Assembly (NCBI GenBank): GCA_017311315.1
Contig: CM029647.1
Span: forward strand, 5,340,576-5,404,575
Direction of reading: 5' to 3'
DNA: 64,000 nucleotides
DNA from: Dendrocalamus latiflorus
Lineage: Eukaryota; Streptophyta; Magnoliopsida; Poales; Poaceae
Shown: positions 19,731 through 30,937 of the stretch, one piece after another
Position numbering within the stretch: the stretch's first letter is position 1
How the letters are laid out: each line of letters starts with the position of its first letter
The notes under the pieces: generated by a model
The model's database searches: none
Told to the model about the DNA's origin: nothing
What the model saw: the letters and a program-made list of their open reading frames with translations, nothing else
Made by a program: the position numbers and the translations under genes

Positions 19731-20310
19731 CCACCACCTGCATGCCCCAATGCCCTACCACGACACCTATCACATGTCATCATTGTTATTGTCGCACACC
19801 CACGACGTGGCAACTCTGACTTCACCATGACAAGTGTCGCCGAAGCATCCGAAGTAATGTCTATTGTTCTGCCCTAGCCAAGTTGATGACGATGCCCAAG
19901 CTAGGGCCAGACCTGAGCTCGCCTAAGACCAATGCCACAAATGCGCCATGACACCCCACCACGATGGCTGTCGTGTGTCATCGTTGCCACACGTTGCACA
20001 CTTGCGACACGACAGCTCTGACTTCACCACGATAAGCATCGTCGAAATGTCCAAGCGATGCTTGATGTGTTGCCCTAGCTAAGCCGATGACCCAAGCCCG
20101 GGCCGGGCCTGAGTTCGGCCAAGATCAGAAGCCTCCGCCACAAATGCGCCTTGATGCCCCACTGCACCGTGTTGCCCATCGTGTGTCATTATTGCTGCCC
20201 ATCACACGGCGACATGTAGCAGCTCCAACTACGCCACAACATGCATCCTCGAAGCAACCAGAGCGACACTTGCAGCGTTGCCACAACCAAAACGACAATG
20301 ACACCTAAGC
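19731..20310. repeat. ~195-bp tandem repeat, about three degenerate copies
   Basis: Three successive blocks share landmarks in the same order: CACAAATGCGCC-like start, TCGTGTGTCATCGTTG, CGACAGCTCTGACTTCACCA, a GCATCGTCGAA phrase, GCCCTAGCTAAGCCGATGA and a GGCCTGAGCTCG-like end. They begin at about 19731, 19930 and 20127, with similarity decreasing outward. The array is open in places but has no recognised domain. Confidence 0.65.
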
Positions 20311-20537
20311 CCTCATGGGTTTTCACTGCCACCTCGCACTACAACCACTGGGCTAACCAGATCCGTAAGGGGGAAGTAGATCTGGCAAAGAAATGGCCCA
20401 GTCGGAGGACTTCTGATGAAGCGAACCAAGCGGTACTCACACTCCTCCACTACATCTTAGTTGAGCTGCCTCCTATTGTGCTCGGACTCCTCTTCACTAC
20501 ACAGCCAATGTGGCACTTGTTCACGTGCCAACGGCAC

Positions 20538-21815
20538 TATAGCACCTCAGATATCAGTATGGGATGCTACCATGAAACGTCATCACCAAAGTAAGGAATA
20601 AATAAGAACAACATTGGAAATCACAAAGAAATTAAAATTTTAATAGAGAACAAACGGAAGCTGAAATAAATGTTTGAAATATGGGACCGGTCCACTTCTA
20701 ACCAAATAAATAGTAAAAGAGAACATAAATAGTGGCAAATCACGGTGTTGAAAACTCGAGTGCTCCCACCCTTGCATGTTGCTATCACTCCACTGCCCTT
20801 TTACCTGAGAATGGAAAGAGCAAGCGTGAGATTTGAAAATTTTAGCAAGTACCCAATAACGATCGCAATACGACAAGTAAAAGACAAGTAATGCAAGCAA
20901 GTAATTGACATAGGTTATCTGCAATGAAACTAGGTTATCAGGAATACTGATATAGATCGAAGATAGAGATGAAAGAAATAGTGGAATTAAAGATAATTGT
21001 TATTTAGCAAGCTATGATAATGGCACCGGTGATCACTTCCCACATACTCCATTATACGAGAATAGTCAGACACAACACTGTCCTCGACTGTATGATTGTA
21101 GACGGGGTGTAATATCCTGAGTAATGAGACAACATGAACGGTGGAATCAAAGATAATTGTTATGTAGTAAGTTATGGCAATGGCGCCGACGATCACTTCC
21201 CACGTACCCGATCATACAAGAATAGTCAGGCACAACACTGTCCTCGATTGTATAACTACAGACGGGCTGTAATGTCCTGAGTAACGAAAGTGTACGCCCC
21301 CCGTACGTTACTAGGTAGGTGAAAATTTCTCCTATATGTGGGTAACCCCAGACCAGGTAACTGTTATATTGTTAACATGTTATATGGTGTGAATTTAAGG
21401 GAACTAAAAGAAGGTTAATATAATATTATAAGGAGTGGAAGGATTCACTAAATGTTTGGAATGGAGAAGCATTAGATCCTAATAGATGGTAATGTGAAAT
21501 GATAACATAGCGATAACGGTTTAGGAATTATTCTAAAAGAGGCATTGTAATATAGCTCACACAAGGGTTAACAACCAACTATAATTTATTACGTGATAAG
21601 TGATTATTTGTCAACTTAACGATTATTAATATATGTGTATGAGTCATGACTCAAAAAAGAAATCATATCAGCAATACATCATAATATTAGAAAGATAAAC
21701 ATAGAAGCTTGGTATTAAAAGATTGCTAGTGGTTTAAATCTAAGTCTACAATATGATCATTCGTTGCCCCGATTAACGATTTAAGCAAGAATTCTAGAAC
21801 ACTAATAAAAGCCTG
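20538..21815 (+). mobile_element. LTR-like element copy A (truncated)
   Basis: This aligns over most of its length with the reverse complement of 37586-39312. Shared landmarks are AAATATGGGACCGGTCCACTT, ACCTGAGAATGGAAAGAGCA, TTGCTAAATAACA-type blocks, and a doubled block containing ACTGTCCTCGACTGTAT and GGGTGTAATATCCTGAGTAA (about 21065 and 21230). The right end stops near 21815, about 180 bp short of copy B. No coding domain is present, so it is probably one diverged solo LTR or LTR fragment of a gypsy-like family. Confidence 0.6.
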
Positions 21816-22040
21816 CCATGCTCGCTAGGCCGGGCTGCCTGAGCATGGCACAATATGTTGTGCCGTGCTGTGGCACTCGTCGGGCCAGCTTGCCAGACCC
21901 AGCTCGGCCCACCATTCTTGTCGTGCATCACGACCCGCCACATGGCATGCCTGTGCCGTGCTTGAGCTGTGTTGGACCAACCGGGACTCAGGCTAGCACG
22001 GATAAGCTCGGCCCAACTCTCAGCTCTAACTATTAACCGG
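21816..22040. repeat. GC-rich dispersed grass-type repeat
   Basis: A GC-rich island of short motifs such as GCTCGCTAGGCCGGGC, TGCCGTGCTGTGGCACTCG and GCTCGGCCCA lies amid AT-rich DNA. It begins exactly where copy A of the LTR-like element stops. It looks like the non-coding GGCCCG/GTGCCGTGC-type repeats common in grass genomes; the identity is not certain. Confidence 0.4.
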
Positions 22041-22249
22041 CCAGAGAATGTTTTATATGGGACTATGCTAGTGAGGATACACATTGATCACTCAAAAGTT
22101 TACGATGAGGATATCGTGTTAAGCGTGTAACCAACTTTCTGGCGGTTATGTTTCTGTAGTCCACTGTCATATCGAAAAGTACAGACAAAAGCTAGTCGTA
22201 ACCCAAAAGATCACACCGTACTCCATACTCTACAGTATACATGACGGCT

Positions 22250-22430
22250 TTTAAACACGAGCTTCTGACTTGTTTTACACTATAACATCTTTTTTCACTG
22301 TAGTTATTGATAGTTTTTTCATTATAATTAAATTTAAAAATTAAAAAATAGAAAAATTATATCATTATGGTAATACAAAAAATAAAGAAAAAAATATCAA
22401 AAATCAGAATTTTTTTTTAAGAAATTAGAA
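22250..22430. mobile_element. AT-rich MITE, family B, copy 3
   Basis: It has GCTTCTGACTTGTTTTACACT at the left, CATTATAATTAAATTTAAAA in the middle and AAAATATCAAAAATCAGAA at the right, in the same block order as the other family-B segments. Boundaries are approximate. Confidence 0.5.
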
Positions 22431-22849
22431 GAATGAAGACAGAAACAAGCAGCAGAAGCGGTGCCGAGTGGACCCGACGCATTGACCTTCGCTGCCCCCA
22501 GTGGCAAAGCGAGCGTACGAACGCAGCGAAGCAAATACACCTCGTTCTAGAACACACGCCATTAACCACCCGCTCGACGTGCCAATCATCTTCTTGCCTG
22601 TCCCCACATCATTCTACTCAACTCTATGCCACAATGACATGCGGGACCCAGAATAAACAGCCCTCTCTGACCCACATGTCACACGGAATTGCGGTGAACT
22701 TTCTTCTAACTCGGAAAGAGAGCGAGTTCAAAAAAAAAAAAACTCGGAAAGAGAGCGCTGCAGCTACGAGTGCGAGCTAAAGCTATTAGGGCATGTAGTG
22801 TATGAAAATAGAGAATTTTAAACTACCTTAAGGTCAACTTTATACGTTA

Positions 22850-23122
22850 GAGCAGGTACAATAAGGCTTAGTCAGCAGGTTATAGCAAATATAATATCAA
22901 CAAAATCTTACGTGGCAGAGAGAGAAAGGAAGAGAGAGAAGGAAGCTGGTTACTAAATTACAGCTAGCTATAGCACGTAAAAATATGCATTTCACTCTCT
23001 TACACATGGGGCCAAATAGTTATTGTAATAGCTACCTTATTGTATGAACTATTTTTTTAAAGGCTATAGATGAAATGGACAAGTGTTATAGTCACTAGTT
23101 GGCTATACTATTGTACTTGCTC
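22850..23122. mobile_element. Tourist-like (PIF/Harbinger-type) MITE, 273 bp
   Basis: The left end GAGCAGGTACAATAAGG and the reverse complement of the right end (GAGCAAGTACAATAGT) are terminal inverted repeats. The element is flanked by TTA on both sides (22847-22849 and 23123-23125), the three-base target duplication of PIF/Harbinger elements. It is non-coding. Confidence 0.88.
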
Positions 23123-23425
23123 TTATAGGAGTGACATTAAGTAGGCTATAAGCAAAAAAGGTTTAAGGCTGGTCTCCAAGCTAAAGACCTTGCCACAAGC
23201 ATTAAAATATAATTTTTCTTTATGTACCGAGTGGGACCATTTTAAAGTCCCTTGGGTTATATATATTAAAGCATCGGCCTTAAGGTTTAGATAGAAATTT
23301 GACGCACGGTAGCTGGCTGGTGGGCCATATAACGCGTTGGACTTTTCTAGGCCCACCCACCAGTCGTAATTTTGTACTGTAATAAGTACTTAAATAAAAC
23401 TATTTCGTACGCAGAGCCTTCCCGT

Positions 23426-23647
23426 ATGAGAGCCTGCTCGGCGCTGCTCAACGCCGCCGCCGCCTCCACCGGTGCAGCCGTCGCGGCCTCCGCCCTCCGC
23501 CGCTGCTGCGGCACTCTCGGCCCCGCCACCGCCGCCGCATCCGCCGCCTCGGTGGCGAGACTCGCCTCCGCCACGGCGGGGTTCGCCCAGGGCGCCGCGG
23601 CGCACATGTCGGCAGCGAGCGCGAACTCCGCCACCTCTCGCGGGTAA
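23426..23647 (+). other. Ala-rich open frame, possible 5' exon of the lipase pseudogene
   Basis: From an ATG near 23426 the plus strand encodes an Ala/Ser-rich peptide (MRACSALLNAAAASTG onward). It runs into a donor-like GGTAAGC near 23643. High GC and the position upstream of the lipase exons suggest a first exon or CpG-rich promoter. An equally Ala-rich frame exists on the opposite strand, so coding status is uncertain. Confidence 0.3.
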
Positions 23648-25796
23648 GCTCCAAATAGCAACGTAATCTTGTGTTCAAGCTAGTTACTACTCCGCAAAAC
23701 AATGCCTAAAATGTGAAATATTTAAAATGCCTAAAATGTGAAATATTTAATCGTTGAAAAATGGGTTGGGGAGCTAAGCTCTTTTGTAGCTCGGGGGGTA
23801 ACAGTAATAACGGCATCCGTGGCCAAATTGGAGCGAAACCGTGCTCAAAAGAACAATTCTGTATCGCCAATTGGTCTTCCAAGCGGGGCAGTGAAGTGGT
23901 GATCATGTTGGATTTGGGGGCGTTGGTGGTTCCGGACCTTGGGTCCCTGCGCTGTTCTTCCGTGGCGCTGGGACCTTGCAAAGCCGTGTTGGTTCTTGTG
24001 GGCGGGGCTGTCTTGGCTTCGGCCCCTGAGGATTTTCATGGGCGCAAGAAGATGGTGGTGGTGGCCGTGTCGCTTGCTGCGTGCCTTATGATTTACTTCC
24101 TGTTGGCCGCTGGTAGAACCCAAAGCGCGGTGCCTGCTTGGATCGTTGGCTCTGCCTCTGCAGGTCGCGCCATCAGCGTGGCTGGGTCTTTGAAATGTCT
24201 GGCGACCATCATGAGAGATGGGTATTCTGAATTAATTGAACGATTCTATTGTCGTACAAAGCATGGCTGTGAGTTTGTCTCGGTAATTTTACTTTTTATC
24301 GGTATTCGGGTCAATGACACTACTTCAAGTGAGAGCTTTATTACTGATAGTTTGGATAGCACGTTGCAGTGTTAACACAATTCATATCTGACTTGGAGGT
24401 GCTTGTAGTAATATCTGAACCTGAGGTTATTCTTTTTTGGTGGACAGCTGGCCAGCTGCGATACAAGAGATGGCTTTGGTGGACAAGGTTTCGAATGGTC
24501 ATCACAGTGCTGCAATTTGTGTTGGCACTTTATTTGATGTGTATTATTATGAGGGATTTCTCAGCCGGAGGGTCTTCAAAACAGCGCTTTTCAGGTACAT
24601 GCACAATGTTATAGACGGATTGTTTGAAATAGGATAGGAAGATGTTTGTTGAGATTTTTATATATGCTCTTAGACCCTGGAAATTATTTGACACCATATA
24701 TATGACTTGAAGGCTGGATTCTGCACAACAGTGCATTTTACTGCACCAGTTTTGCATATTTCAAAAGAAACTGATACTGAATTTGCATGAAGTACAAAAA
24801 ACTTAGTTCTTTAATTACTCTATCCATGTCCTTTGTGCTTAAATTATCTGAATTTTCAAAGGGCGAGGCTGATATATAACTTAGTCTTTTATTTACTGTA
24901 TCCCTGTCTGTGGCACGCACGCACGCACGCACGTGTACATGTGTATGCGTATAACAAAAGGCTGCCTTTAATTATTCAGTTTGTTAGATTCAGGGTTTTT
25001 GGGAATTCCTATATTATAATGCTAATCACTGAGCCATGTACTCATGTTATGTGTATTTTATCAGGGCAGGAACAGGACAACAGTGACTGGAAGCACATCT
25101 TGTTACTTATTTTTCTTGTCTTCATGTGGGTGGCAACTATAGTTCAGTGCACTATAGGTTCTGATGTATTAAGATGGAGGTCATTTTATGCATCCCATGA
25201 TATTGCATGGAGGGCTCACTACAGGGAGGTGTTTGATCATGGCATCCGTGAGGTTTTATGTTGTCTAGGGCGGGTTAAGTATTCGTGTGTTTCTGTCTGG
25301 TGCTGAGTGGTATACCCTAGCTGCATTGACATTTGAACAACTTCAGCAACTTTGTTCTTCACCTTTCTCTAGGAGTGTATTGGAAGAATGACGATATATG
25401 TGTTGTGGCAAAATTATTGGGTGTTCTTATGGCTTATCGTGCATCTGGAACTGGTCATCTTGAGCTCATAGCAGGTTGGTTTTCTATTTACCTTGTGACT
25501 CAAAGCTCAGTTCTGTTCAATCTTGGTGATTATTTGTGAATTTATCTTGGACTCCTAATCGGTAAAAGCACATAATATCCATTTGATCAAGGTAGCAGCT
25601 ACTTATATGGGTACTCAGCTCAAAATGTCAACAAGTTAGTTGTCCTAGTTGTGGTTGGTCTGCTCAGTATATTGTGAACTTTTTGAGCAATATTTCTATG
25701 AACTTCATTGAAACTTTGATTTTTTTGATCTGATTACTAAAAGAAAAAAGTGAAAGTTTGACGATGTGCTTTCATGGTACTATTATTTAGGACTAA

Positions 25797-26003
25797 GGCT
25801 ATATTCGTATTAGCTTTTAAAAGCCGCTTTTCTACAGTACCTAACTTTTAAACGAAGTATCTTTTCAAGGCGGGATCTATTAGTCGATTGTAGTACACAC
25901 TGCAACGACTTCATTTATATCGACCAAAATCGCATACAAGTCTCTCTCTCTACAAGCTGTTACTATTCATAAGCCAAAGCTAAAGTCCAATATGAACGGA
26001 CCC
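25797..26003 (+). mobile_element. MITE family A, copy 4, with TAA target duplication
   Basis: 207 bp between TAA (25794-25796) and TAA (26004-26006). The left end GGCTATATTCGTATTAGCTTT pairs with the reverse complement of the right end (GGGTCCGTTCATATTGGACTT). The core GTCGATTGTAGTACACACTG and ACTTCATTTATATCGACCAAA defines the family. It lies in an intron of the lipase pseudogene. The three-base TAA duplication suggests a PIF/Harbinger-type element. Confidence 0.75.
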
Positions 26004-28224
26004 TAATATTGGTATCTCAAATGATTTTTTCAGGGCTTTCATTATTTCAGGAATCTAAGTTGTCCACAGTCATTTCAAAAGAACAGGTGGAGGCTCCTCA
26101 GGATCTCATGCAAGAGGCTATTCTCTTCCATCCATTTGCTGAATCTGCCTATACAGTTATCCTCTGCATCCTTCACTTGGTCCCATTTCAGTGGTTTCCA
26201 GTACATTTTCGACATTTTCTCCTTGCAGGGCCCGTTGCTTGATTTTGGAAGGAATCCTCTTATTTTTCGCTGTGTTTGGCTCAATAGGCAACGTATTTTG
26301 ACTCCATGGACTCGTGGCAGGTAAATTTTGTGAGCCTTCTTAAAAGACTTTGACATCAACAATTAGATCATGTCGTGTACAATGACTTAGGGATTGGGAT
26401 GGTTATTTAGTAGTGCCTGCCATTATCTGTAACATTTAGATAATTCATGCTTGCTGAATCTAGTGCCTGTTAATTATTTGAGGCAAAAAATAAGAACACT
26501 GAGTAGTGTTGTTTGGTGGTGAGGCATATACATGGCTCATATGAGTTGTTGCATTTCGATCCACTATGAATCGGTTTCCTTCTTTTGGGAAATGGTTGCT
26601 CTGAATTTGAAGCTAATAACCACTAGGTCCCTTCAAATCCTTTTGAGTCATTTAAGTTGATAAAATTTTCTTCTCCAAGCACAATCTCTTAAATGAGAGG
26701 TGTTGCAGTTTCTCCCTTCAAAAGTAAAATGGAAGACTAAAAAAATGAATGAAAGAAGAATTGCATTTGCATCCGAACCAATAAGTTGAGGCTCCAAAAC
26801 ATGTTTAGTTTTCATGAGATGTCTGTTCTTTCTTTGTTGCATGGTACATAATCATGATTATAGATCTTTACATCCATAGGCGACCAATCCTTGAAGGTGA
26901 TAATTGGTGGAGAGGGCATGCAGCTGCTTTCCTAAAATATGTCAATGTGGCCCCGGAAGTCCTTCAAAAAGGTCATGTAAGCCAGGTAAATCAGCACATC
27001 CAGTACACCAACTTCTATTTACAAATTTCTTGTGACCAATTTAAGGTCTCTTCTTTCTGTTTACAGAAAAAACGTGAGGCGGCCTATTTTGTTGTCATCC
27101 TACATGGTTTGAAAACTGAGACTCCGGAAGAATGTTATAACTGATGGCTTGTGTAGGGAATGCTCTCTTCCCATGGATGACTTGGATGGGCTGATCACGT
27201 AACTCTCTCTACCTTAGCCTTATTTCTTATAATGAAATCTATCATGAGTTCACTGTAGATTTCTTTTGGAAAATAAGGCATATATATGAATTACCTTTAT
27301 TGCCCTCAAACAGCTACTTATGCATTAGTTATTTGGAACTCCCAACTACTAGTATGCTGCAATGATTGGACCTGGGAAATGTTCTCATTCACTATTTTAT
27401 TTATGGTCACTCTGAACTTAATTATGAATTTGAACTCTTCATATGCCTGATAAAATGATTTTTTCTATTTTAGTTCTGATCAGTTGATGAAAAGATATAT
27501 AGAGCAAAAGAAGGATCTTCACATGGTATTTATCGACTTGAAGAAAGGTTATGACAAAGTGCCAAGAAAGATCATGTAGTGGGCGCTCCAAAGGAAAAGA
27601 GTCACAACAAAGCATGTCATACTAATCAAGGATGTGTATGAAGATGTTGTGACTAATGTCAAAATGTATGGTGGTGGTACTGATGACTTCCCTATGAAGA
27701 TATGCCTATACTAAGGATCAGTGTTGAGCCTATACATTTTTGCTCTAGTGATGAAAGAGATCACGTGGGACATACAAGGAAATATCTCTTGGTGTATGCT
27801 TATCGCTGATGATATAATGCTAGTTGATAAGAGTAGGATAGATGTCATTAGGAATCTGAAATTGTGGAGGAAGACCTTAGAATTGAAGAGATTTAGACTT
27901 AGTAGAATTAAAACTGAGCTAGTAGAATTAAAACTGAGTATATGAGTTGTGATGTCAGCAGTGCCAGGGCAGATGATGGAAATGTTAGTCTAGACAGACA
28001 AATAGTGCCTAGGAAGGACACTTTTCAATGTTTGGGATCGATGCTACAGTGGTACGGTGAGATTTATGAAGACATGAGTCACAAGATAGAGTAACAAAAA
28101 AGTCCTTCAAAAGTTAAAGGGTAAATCCTATAGGACGGCGATTAGACCTGTGATACTATATGGAGTGAAATGTTGGGCAATTAAAAGACAACATATATAG
28201 AAGATGAATGTAGCAGAGATGTGG

Positions 28225-28465
28225 GGCATCTTCTTTTCAGCTTCTAATAACTACTTTTTGGCTTTTCTATTTAACTAGCTTTCAAACGGAATGTCTTTTT
28301 AAGGTGGGGTCTACAAGTTAATTGTATTATACACTGTAGTGACTTCATTTATATCGGCCAAAACCGTATGTGAGTTTTTGTTACTCCGTACTCTCTCTCA
28401 CAAACAGCCTAAATGCTATAAACCGCAGTCATAAGCCATAAGTTGAAGCCAAAAAGAATAGGCCC
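28225..28465 (+). mobile_element. MITE family A, copy 5, inside the LINE
   Basis: It starts GGCATCTTCTTTTCAGCTTC and ends AAGCCAAAAAGAATAGGCCC, with the core AATTGTATTATACACTGTAG and ACTTCATTTATATCGGCCAAAA. LINE coding sequence (NVAEM before, MLRWICGH after) is interrupted exactly here, so it inserted after the LINE did. The target duplication was not resolved. Confidence 0.72.
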
Positions 28466-28780
28466 AAGGATGCTACGGTGGATTTGTGGTCACACAAGGC
28501 GGGATCGAACCCGCAATGATGATATATGGGGTATGGTGGGAGTAGCACCAATTGAAGAAAAGTTTGTCCAACATCGCTTGAGATAGTTTGAACATCACCA
28601 ACGGATACCTCCTGAGGCACTGGTACGTACTAGAATTTTAAGACATATTGAAAACGCAAGAAGAGGTAGAGGTCGACCAAGACTGACGTGGGAGGAAGCA
28701 GTTGAAAAGAGACTTGAGGGATTGGAATGTATCCAAAAGATTAGCTTTGGATAGGAGCGCATGGAAGTTAGCGATATACG

Positions 28781-29040
28781 CAAGGTTCCAAAAACCGGAA
28801 CCGGAAGAAATCCCAGTCGGCGGCCGGTAACGGTAACCGGCCGGTTACCGGAAAAACCGGTCACAATTTGAAAATCAAAATTTAAATTTTGAGATGTTTT
28901 GAAACCGGTAACCGGAAAAACTGGAAAAAAAACCGGCCAAAATTCGAAAATCAAAAATTCATACCTGCCGGTTTTTCGATTACCGGTCTCCACCGGTAAA
29001 AACGGTTACCGGCCGGTAACCGCCGGGATTTTGATCCCTG
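28781..29040. mobile_element. hAT-type MITE, 260 bp, perfect 8-bp target duplication
   Basis: The element runs from CAAGGTTCC to GATCCCTG and is flanked on both sides by GATATACG (28773-28780 and 29041-29048), the eight-base duplication typical of hAT elements. The interior is dominated by CCGGTTACCGG/CCGGTAACCGG palindromes and can fold on itself. It inserted into the 3' part of the LINE. Confidence 0.9.
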
Positions 29041-30033
29041 GATATACGTACTGGAACTATGACATAAGAAAAAGGTTTGGTGGCGATGTTTTAGGTTCTC
29101 TGCTCAGATAACAGGATGCAGGATTAGGGTTTTGCCTTGTAGGTTTTATTATAAAGCTCTCATTTCTTTAACCTTGAGGAGGTTTCATTTCTAGCTCACC
29201 TTAATTTGTTTAAGACAAAAGATTTTGTTGTTACTGCTGTTGTTGTTCTGATCAGTTGTCCCCTCAAGTGAAGGAAGCTGTCATCTCGTCTTTTCCACAC
29301 CATGGACATGCAGGAATTGTTGAATCAGTTCGAGAATTGTAGGCAAAGCTTGAAGGGCAGCCCATTCATCAAGGTTAACATGACACCAACTGCAAATTTA
29401 ATTTTTATTTAATTTGCGCAGAATGTTATATTTATTTATGATTTCAATTTTTGTTTCTCCCCCCTTTTTCATATAAAACTACTACAGTACGGTAGATCAG
29501 AAACCTAGCATACTAACTACAACAAGAACACTTCAATTACTGCAATAAATGATTTCTTGATTTTTATTTATAATCTTTATTACTCTAGCACCTTATTCTT
29601 TGACAAATTGCTCGAGATGGCCATGCTATTAACTGCTGCCATCGAACTGCCAGCAGATAGGTCAGAAGCAGTGACCGCTGGATTCTTATCTTCTCTGCTT
29701 GGGGCTGGATGTGAGTGCCATGGATACAATATTGAAATTGTTGGACATTCTTTAGGAGGTGCTATAGCTGCACTTCTTGGTATTAGGGTAAGTTTGTTTA
29801 TTTTGATGTACAGGGGAATTTATTTCATGTCATTTGATTATGCTGAATTGTCAGTTTTGATTAGAAGCTTGACTGAATTATTTTTGGGTGTTTCACTTTT
29901 CGCAAATGTGGACACATGCCCATGGGGCACCAAACTATTTCTGTATTATTTAATACCCTTATGTTCTTACAATTGTTAACGGTTGAGTTAACCTTGAGCT
30001 GTCTGGTTTCTGGGACCAGCCTACCATTGGTAG

Positions 30034-30937
30034 CAAGGATCGAAAAACCGGTACCGGGGCGAATCCCGGCCGCCGGGCGGTACCGGTAACCGGAAATCCC
30101 GGTTTAAAACCGGATGAAATTTAGCAAACAAATTTTTTTGGCGGGGCGGGAGGCGGCCGGTAACCGGTTTTACCGGTGAGAAAACCGGAAAAACCAGTGG
30201 AATGAGTATGGAAGTTGGAGCTCCACTTTTGTTGCCGTAAATTAAAAGTTATGGGTGGACATTTTGCCAAAAGCTTAAATTTTTTATAACAAGTAAAACC
30301 CGCATAAGACTACATCAAACTAATCCCTTGATGCATTTTCTTGTAACTATGAGACCAAAAGTAATTGAGATGCATGACAACTAAAAGTATTCAGACTGAT
30401 GCATACTTATCTCCAAAGTTGACGGATTAGGATTGCATCACTTACACCCTTAACATTGATAAATATTATTTAGCATTAATACTTCAATGCTCCAACTGTA
30501 ATCTTTCAGTGTGCCTTCTGAAGAGTGTTTATCATCTAGGTTTTGATGATTGTGGAAATAGGATGCTAAGATAGGTGTTACTGTTTTATTTAATGATATC
30601 ATATCCCTCAAAACTACCTACATATTACTGAATTTGATGCTGGCATAATGTAAAAGTTAGTGTTACACAATATAAATATCATTAGGAAAACTAACTTTTA
30701 CATTCAAAATTTGAAAATTCCTAATACATTCATGGAAAAAAGTATGAAATCAAGTACGGAAAGTGCATGCATCTTCCTAATACATTTTATTAGTGCTAAA
30801 TAATGTAAATATCATTAGATAAACTAATTTTTACATTCAAAAGTTTAAATTTGAATTAAATAAAAAACCGGCGGTTTTCTTTCTCCCGGTCGGCACCGGT
30901 AAATACCGGCCGGTTACCGCCGGTATTTGGATCCCTG
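30034..30937. mobile_element. hAT-type element of the same family, 904 bp
   Basis: The ends CAAGGATCG and GGATCCCTG match the 260-bp copy at 28781, and the arms are rich in ACCGGTAACCGG. It is flanked by ATTGGTAG (30026-30033) and GTTGGTAG (30938-30945), seven of eight bases matching. An AT-rich interior of about 650 bp with no coding domain separates the GC-rich arms. It lies in an intron of the lipase pseudogene. Confidence 0.82.

Larger units (their letters stand above)
27487..29244 (+). mobile_element. 5'-truncated LINE inserted in a lipase exon
   Basis: The LINE is bounded by a perfect 14-bp direct repeat, GTTCTGATCAGTTG, at 27473-27486 and 29245-29258. Inside, translations with frame changes read KKDLHMVFIDLKKGYDKVP, LYIFALVMKEITWDIQGNIS, WCMLIADDIMLVDKSR (the reverse transcriptase catalytic region, with ADD in place of the usual xDD), MLRWICGHTR, and RGRGRPRLTWEEAVKRDL near the 3' end. 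It ends in a TTG-rich tail (TTGTTGTTACTGCTGTTGTTGTT), a simple-sequence tail used by some plant LINEs. Stops and shifts show it is dead. Two younger MITEs sit within it. Confidence 0.88.

Noticed and set aside
18062..20310. Possible CRISPR-like array
   Set aside because: The repeats are long, degenerate and contiguous with no unique spacers, and the DNA is plant nuclear.
23347..23661. Minus-strand Ala-rich frame overlapping 23426-23647
   Set aside because: It reflects GCC/GCG-rich composition; no splice context or neighbour supports a minus-strand gene here.
28490..28530. tRNA T-arm-like GCGGGTTCGATCCCGC on the minus strand
   Set aside because: It lies within the LINE coding sequence (MLRWICGH...RDRTRNDD region), and no acceptor stem, D-arm or anticodon arm can be fitted around it.
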